Positions 60,301 through 64,000 of a stretch of 64,000 nucleotides of DNA are shown in pieces. Position numbers and translations under genes: made by a program. The notes under the pieces were generated by a model that worked only from the letters and a program-made list of their open reading frames with translations, did no database searches and was not told the origin of the DNA. This stretch comes from Mimachlamys varia (Eukaryota > Mollusca > Bivalvia > Pectinida > Pectinidae): NCBI GenBank assembly GCA_947623455.1, contig OX392536.1, positions 35,035,465 through 35,099,464 on the forward strand, given 5' to 3'. How positions within the stretch are numbered: the first letter of the stretch is position 1; every line of letters begins with the position of its first letter.

Positions 60301-62379
60301 AAAGGGAGAACAATGGGTTTGTTATCAAAGAAACCTCTAAAGGAAGAACAATGGGTTTGTTATCAAAGAAACCTCTAAAGGGAGAACAATGCGTTTGTTA
60401 TCAAAGAAACCTCTAAAGGGAGAGAGTAATGCGTTTGTTATCAAAGAAACCTCTAAAGGTAGAGAGTAATGCGCTTGTTATCAAATAAACCTCTAAAGGT
60501 AGAGAGTAATGCGCTTGTTATCAAAGAAACCTCTAAAGGGAGAACAATGGGTTTGTTATCAAAGAAACCTCTAAAGGGAGAACAATGGGTTTGTTATCAA
60601 AGAAACCTCTAAAGGGAGAACAATGGGTTTGTTATCCAAGAAACCTCTAAAGGGAGAACAATGGGTTTGTTATCAAAGAAACCTCTAAACGGAGAACAAT
60701 GGGTTTGTTATCAAAGAAACCTCTAAAGGGAGAACAATGCGTTTGTTATCAAAGAAACCTCTAAAGGGAGAACAATGGGTTTGTTATCAAAGAAACCTCT
60801 AAAGGGAGAACAATGGGTTTGTTATCAAAGAAACCTCTAAAGGAAGAACAATGCGTTTGTTATCAAAGAAACCTCTAAAGGGAGAACAATGGGTTTGTTA
60901 TCAAAGAAACCTCTAAAGGCAGAACAATGGGTTTGTTATCAAAGAAACCTCTAAAGGAAGAACAATGCGTTTGTTATCAAAGAAATCTCTAAAGGAAGAA
61001 CAATGCGTTTGTTATCAAAGAAACATCTAAAGGGAGAACAATGGGTTTGTTATCAAAGAAACCTCTAAAGGGAGAACAATGGGTTTGTTATCAAAGAAAC
61101 CTCTAAAGGCAGAACAATGGGTTTGTTATCAAAGAAACCTCTAAAGGCAGAACAATGGGTTTGTTATCAAAGAAACCTCTAAAGGCAGAACAATGGGTTT
61201 GTTATCAAAGAAACCTCTAAAGGCAGAACAATGGGTTTGTTATCAAAGAAACCTCTAAAGGAAGAACAATGGGTTTGTTATCAAAGAAACCTCTAAAGGA
61301 AGAACAATGCGTTTGTTATCAAAGAAACATCTAAAGGAAGAACAATGCGTTTGTTATCAAAGAAACCTCTAAAGGGAGAACAATGGGTTTGTTATCAAAG
61401 AAACCTCTAAAGGCAGAACAATGGGTTTGTTATCAAAGAAACCTCTAAAGGAAGAACAATGCGTTTGTTATCAAAGAAACATCTAAAGGGAGAACAATGC
61501 GTTTGTTATCAAAGAAACATCTAAAGGGAGAACAATGGGTTTGTTATCAAAGAAACATCTACAGGGAGAACAATGGGTTTGTTATCAAAGAAACCTCTAA
61601 AGGAAGAACAATAGGTTTGTTATCAAAGAAACCTCTAAAGGAAGAACAATGCATTTGTTATCCAAGAAACTTCTAAACGGAGAGCATTGCGTTTGTTATC
61701 CAAGAAACCTCTAAACGGAGAACAATGGGTTTGTTATCAAAGAAACCTCTAAACGGAGAACAATGGGTTTGTTATCAAAGAAACCTCTAAAGGGAGAACA
61801 ATGGGTTTGTTATCCAAGAAACCTCTAAACGGAGAACAATGCATTTAATTGTTTTCAACCAACTTTTGATTACATGTCCAGAATCTGAGATTGTCTTCCC
61901 TTGAGATTTCCACGTTTGGTACAGCTCCAGATACAGGGCAGCGTAGAAGTCGTTCACTAATCCTAAAACCTCTTGTCTTTTATTGCATTCCCTGGTAGAA
62001 AACCAAATCATTCCTCAATTAAATCTTGTTTATCTTAATTATAAAACCTTCATTATAGGATACATTAACATGCAAATATAAACCAAAAATTCATCAAAAT
62101 TGTTAAAATCAACAAATTAATTAACATTTGAGGAAACTTTTATAGCACTCTATCCCAGCTAACTATTGGTGTAAGAAGCAATAAATAAGAAGTTATTTAA
62201 AGAACAACTTTACTGCAGGGAGGAACAATACCTGTCTAAGTCGTGTCACTGGTAACTGTGAAAACTTGATTCTATAGTCTACGTAAAATGGATCATACAT
62301 ACCTGTTGAGACAGTCTCCACGGAGTGCCTGTAGTGCTATCCTGGACATGTTGATTCCCATCACACAAAATGGGAAATT
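57375..62379 (-). CDS. ELMOD3: ELMO domain protein, ELMOD3-like, last three exons
   Basis: Exons (complement): 62303-62379, 61864-61991 and 57375-57529; phases 2 and 1 join in frame to give 119 residues and a TGA. The visible protein reads NFPFCVMGINMSRIALQALR, then NKRQEVLGLVNDFYAALYLE, TWKSQGKTISDSGHVIK and NAKKNPQRLIKNMEEYI, followed by a short acidic tail. This is the C-terminal part of an ELMO domain and fits ELMOD3 better than ELMOD1 or 2, by the CNxxQxV...NDFYAA block. ELMOD proteins act as GTPase-activating proteins for Arf/Arl GTPases; the catalytic arginine region would be in upstream exons beyond 64000. The donor of the middle exon (AAAA/GTTGGT) is non-consensus but is the only one that keeps phase. 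Alternative: another ELMO-domain paralogue. Confidence 0.7.
57530..58969 (-). other. 3' part of the ELMOD3-like last intron
   Basis: About 1.4 kb with no exon seen. Part of 58060-58700 is less AT-rich (for example GATGCCAAAGTTATGGCTGC, CCCGCGAAATGTCAGACTGG) and may be an old dispersed repeat, but I found no second copy in the window. Confidence 0.4.
58970..61850 (+). repeat. Large minisatellite, period 38-40 bp, about 75 units
   Basis: Units contain TTTGTTATCAAAGAAACCTC followed by TAAAGGGAGAACAATGGG (38 bp) or TAAAGGTAGAGAGTAATGCG (40 bp). The 40-bp type dominates 59100-59840 and the 38-bp type dominates from 59880 on. A rare variant (TTATCAAATAAACC) at about 60094 and 60480 marks a duplicated block of about 386 bases. 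The array fills the ELMOD3-like intron and stops 14 bases before the exon boundary at 61864. Open frames in it are by-products of repetition. Confidence 0.95.
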
Positions 62380-64000
62380 CTTAAAAAAACAATTATTATA
62401 TATACATGTAGCAATACATTTTCCCTGTTCTGCTATGTTCCTCCTTCCATTCGAAGTCTTCGTCCATAAACAACACTATCTTAAATCAAGGTTCAGACAT
62501 CCACTTGTCTAACATTCAAACAGTACGTACTTGTACACAAGGATTGTCATAGACTTCTCGCTATCGGTGGAAGCAAAATGAAACAGAGCAGAAATCCAGA
62601 CCAGGGACCTTCAAAACTCAGGAAAGAATTGAAGCTTAACAAATTAGCCCACCCTGGTTTCTACCTCGCGTTGTGTAAATGAGTAAGAAAAGCGTCTGAA
62701 CTGTTCACTGACTTCATACAAGAGTTGACATTACAAACGTGAAGTACAGATTACTCAATACAAAAACACAACACCTTATATCATGCCTAGTTCTGCTTCA
62801 GTTGCTGAAGTTAAATACTAAGATTTGTTTTTTTTATAATTTTAGACAAAGCTGCAATATTGACATCACCTGTGCACTAGTCGTGCATAATGCCAGCAAT
62901 GGTCCAATCTTATTATGACATTTCAACACCGATGTTGTTTCACTTTGTTCCAGTTAAGGTGACTTATACAAAATTGGTCATGATTGTCATGGCACAAAAT
63001 ATTATAATTACTGTGATTATTAATGTAGTCATCCAGAGGTCTCTTGAAAATTTAATTCTTTCAAATTGATCTATCACATCAAACAGCCGTTTTTAACAGA
63101 AAAGATTGACAGGTGTCCAGGTAATACAATATATTATCAGCCCTGGATGTCTTATTGTCATCTCGAGCCAAAGCAGAAAACTTCTTCACGGACCACAGTT
63201 GCTTGGGTTTCTGTCAGTAAATAATAAATATATATGTGTGAAATGAGCCTCCTATTACAGTAATGTAATGGCCATTACATTTTGTAATGGGCCGCGGCTC
63301 CATATATAATTATAAACATTTTTTTTATTTACTGACAGAAACTCAAGAAACTGTGCACGGACACAATGGTGGAAAAAAAGACAAGACAGACTATACATGG
63401 ACCCTTCACTGGGAAGACAACAAAACGGACTATAAAATCTGTTATTGTACTATATTTACAGTCTGTTTGGAATTGATAGTATATTGCCTATACATTTCTA
63501 CGAATGCCTACTGAACTTTATTTTCCGATAAAATCAGTGGATCACACGCCTATTGGCGTAGCGCGCAGTAATACACTCCGTTACGATTTGAACACGAGGC
63601 CGCGTCACTACTTTACAGACTCGATCAATATCCTGCCGCGTAGTATGTGTTAATTTATTTAAGAAATAAATAAGAAGCATTTTAATGTTTTTTTTTAAAT
63701 ACAATAACAGTAACAAAGACAGTATGGTTTGTTTATGTATGAACTTATGTGAAAAAATAACAATAAAAAGACGTAATCTTTTGGAACTTTTTTGTTAACT
63801 TGTTGACTGCAATTTCGCGGGAGTTCGTCACCTCATAAGGCGGCTGTTTCAACAGTCTACCGAAACCAAACGATACTGTTTGATTTCATCGCAGTAAGTA
63901 TCATAATATCTGATTAAAGAAATAATTACACGCGGGAATATAAGGTCTGGACAGTAAATATAAGGATTAAAGTTTCTTTCTGGTGGTTTTATCAAAGGAT
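62380..64000. other. Upstream part of the ELMOD3-like gene or intergenic DNA
   Basis: No ELMO-domain exon could be recognised here, so the next exon is probably beyond the window edge. The stretch holds a MITE at 63194-63355. A minus-strand frame near 63070-63185 (KKFSALARDDNKTSRADNIL) is open but has no family or phase support. Confidence 0.4.
63194..63355. mobile_element. 162-bp MITE with 7-bp target duplication, copy 2
   Basis: Begins CACAGTTGCTTGGGTTTCTG and ends CAGAAACTCAAGAAACTGTG. It is flanked by CACGGAC on both sides (63187-63193 and 63356-63362), an exact 7-bp duplication. It shares TGTAATGGGCCGCGGCTC with the copy at 31111. Confidence 0.85.

Noticed and set aside
58970..61850. 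CRISPR-like regular repeats
   Set aside because: Units are contiguous with no unique spacers, and the context is a eukaryotic intron; it is a minisatellite.
63070..63185. Minus-strand frame as a further ELMOD3-like exon
   Set aside because: It does not resemble the upstream part of an ELMO domain and no phase-compatible splice sites were found.

Overview
The window looks like nuclear DNA from a marine invertebrate, most likely a bivalve mollusc. It is AT-rich, its genes are split by GT-AG introns, the octamer TACATGTA recurs, and it carries the 'AGCTCACCTGGNCC' and 'CATAACTCTG...GACAGACGGAC' dispersed repeats familiar from mollusc genomes. There are no operons, ribosome binding sites or CRISPR arrays. 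All gene models below were spliced by hand from reading frame, splice sites and phase.

Layout. (1) 1-2123, minus: the 5' part of a SWIM zinc-finger gene (two exons, continuing off the left edge). (2) 3357-13443, plus: an eight-exon gene for a 1601-residue protein with a CCDC43-like N-terminus, a giant disordered middle exon and two CCCH zinc fingers. It lies head to head with gene 1. (3) 13.4-20.7 kb: long gene-poor stretch with MITEs. (4) 20766-22023, minus: two weakly supported exons of an unrecognised gene. (5) 22.1-25.9 kb: nested dispersed repeats; 27.0-27.6 kb: AT-rich tandem repeat. (6) 29832-34629, minus: a complete four-exon gene for a 243-residue secreted protein whose helical pattern, tiny first exon and 1-0-0 intron phases match the long-chain class I helical cytokines. 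This is the main discovery candidate. (7) 35.8-38.2 kb: a DIRS-like retrotransposon remnant expanded by a 27-bp minisatellite and abutted by a palindromic MITE. (8) 42.4-45 kb: three minisatellites, one evidently grown out of a MITE terminus. (9) 47-51 kb: three tandem copies of an exon-like cassette with conserved ends and divergent hairpin-rich cores. (10) 57375-62379, minus: the last three exons of an ELMOD3-like gene, with a roughly 2.9-kb, 38-bp-period minisatellite filling the intron up to 14 bases from the splice donor.

The genes do not form an evident pathway. Much of the rest is several families of non-autonomous DNA transposons whose ends and target-site duplications can be read directly (8 bp, TTAA, 7 bp and TA types), plus minisatellites with 27-, 38- and about 42-bp periods.
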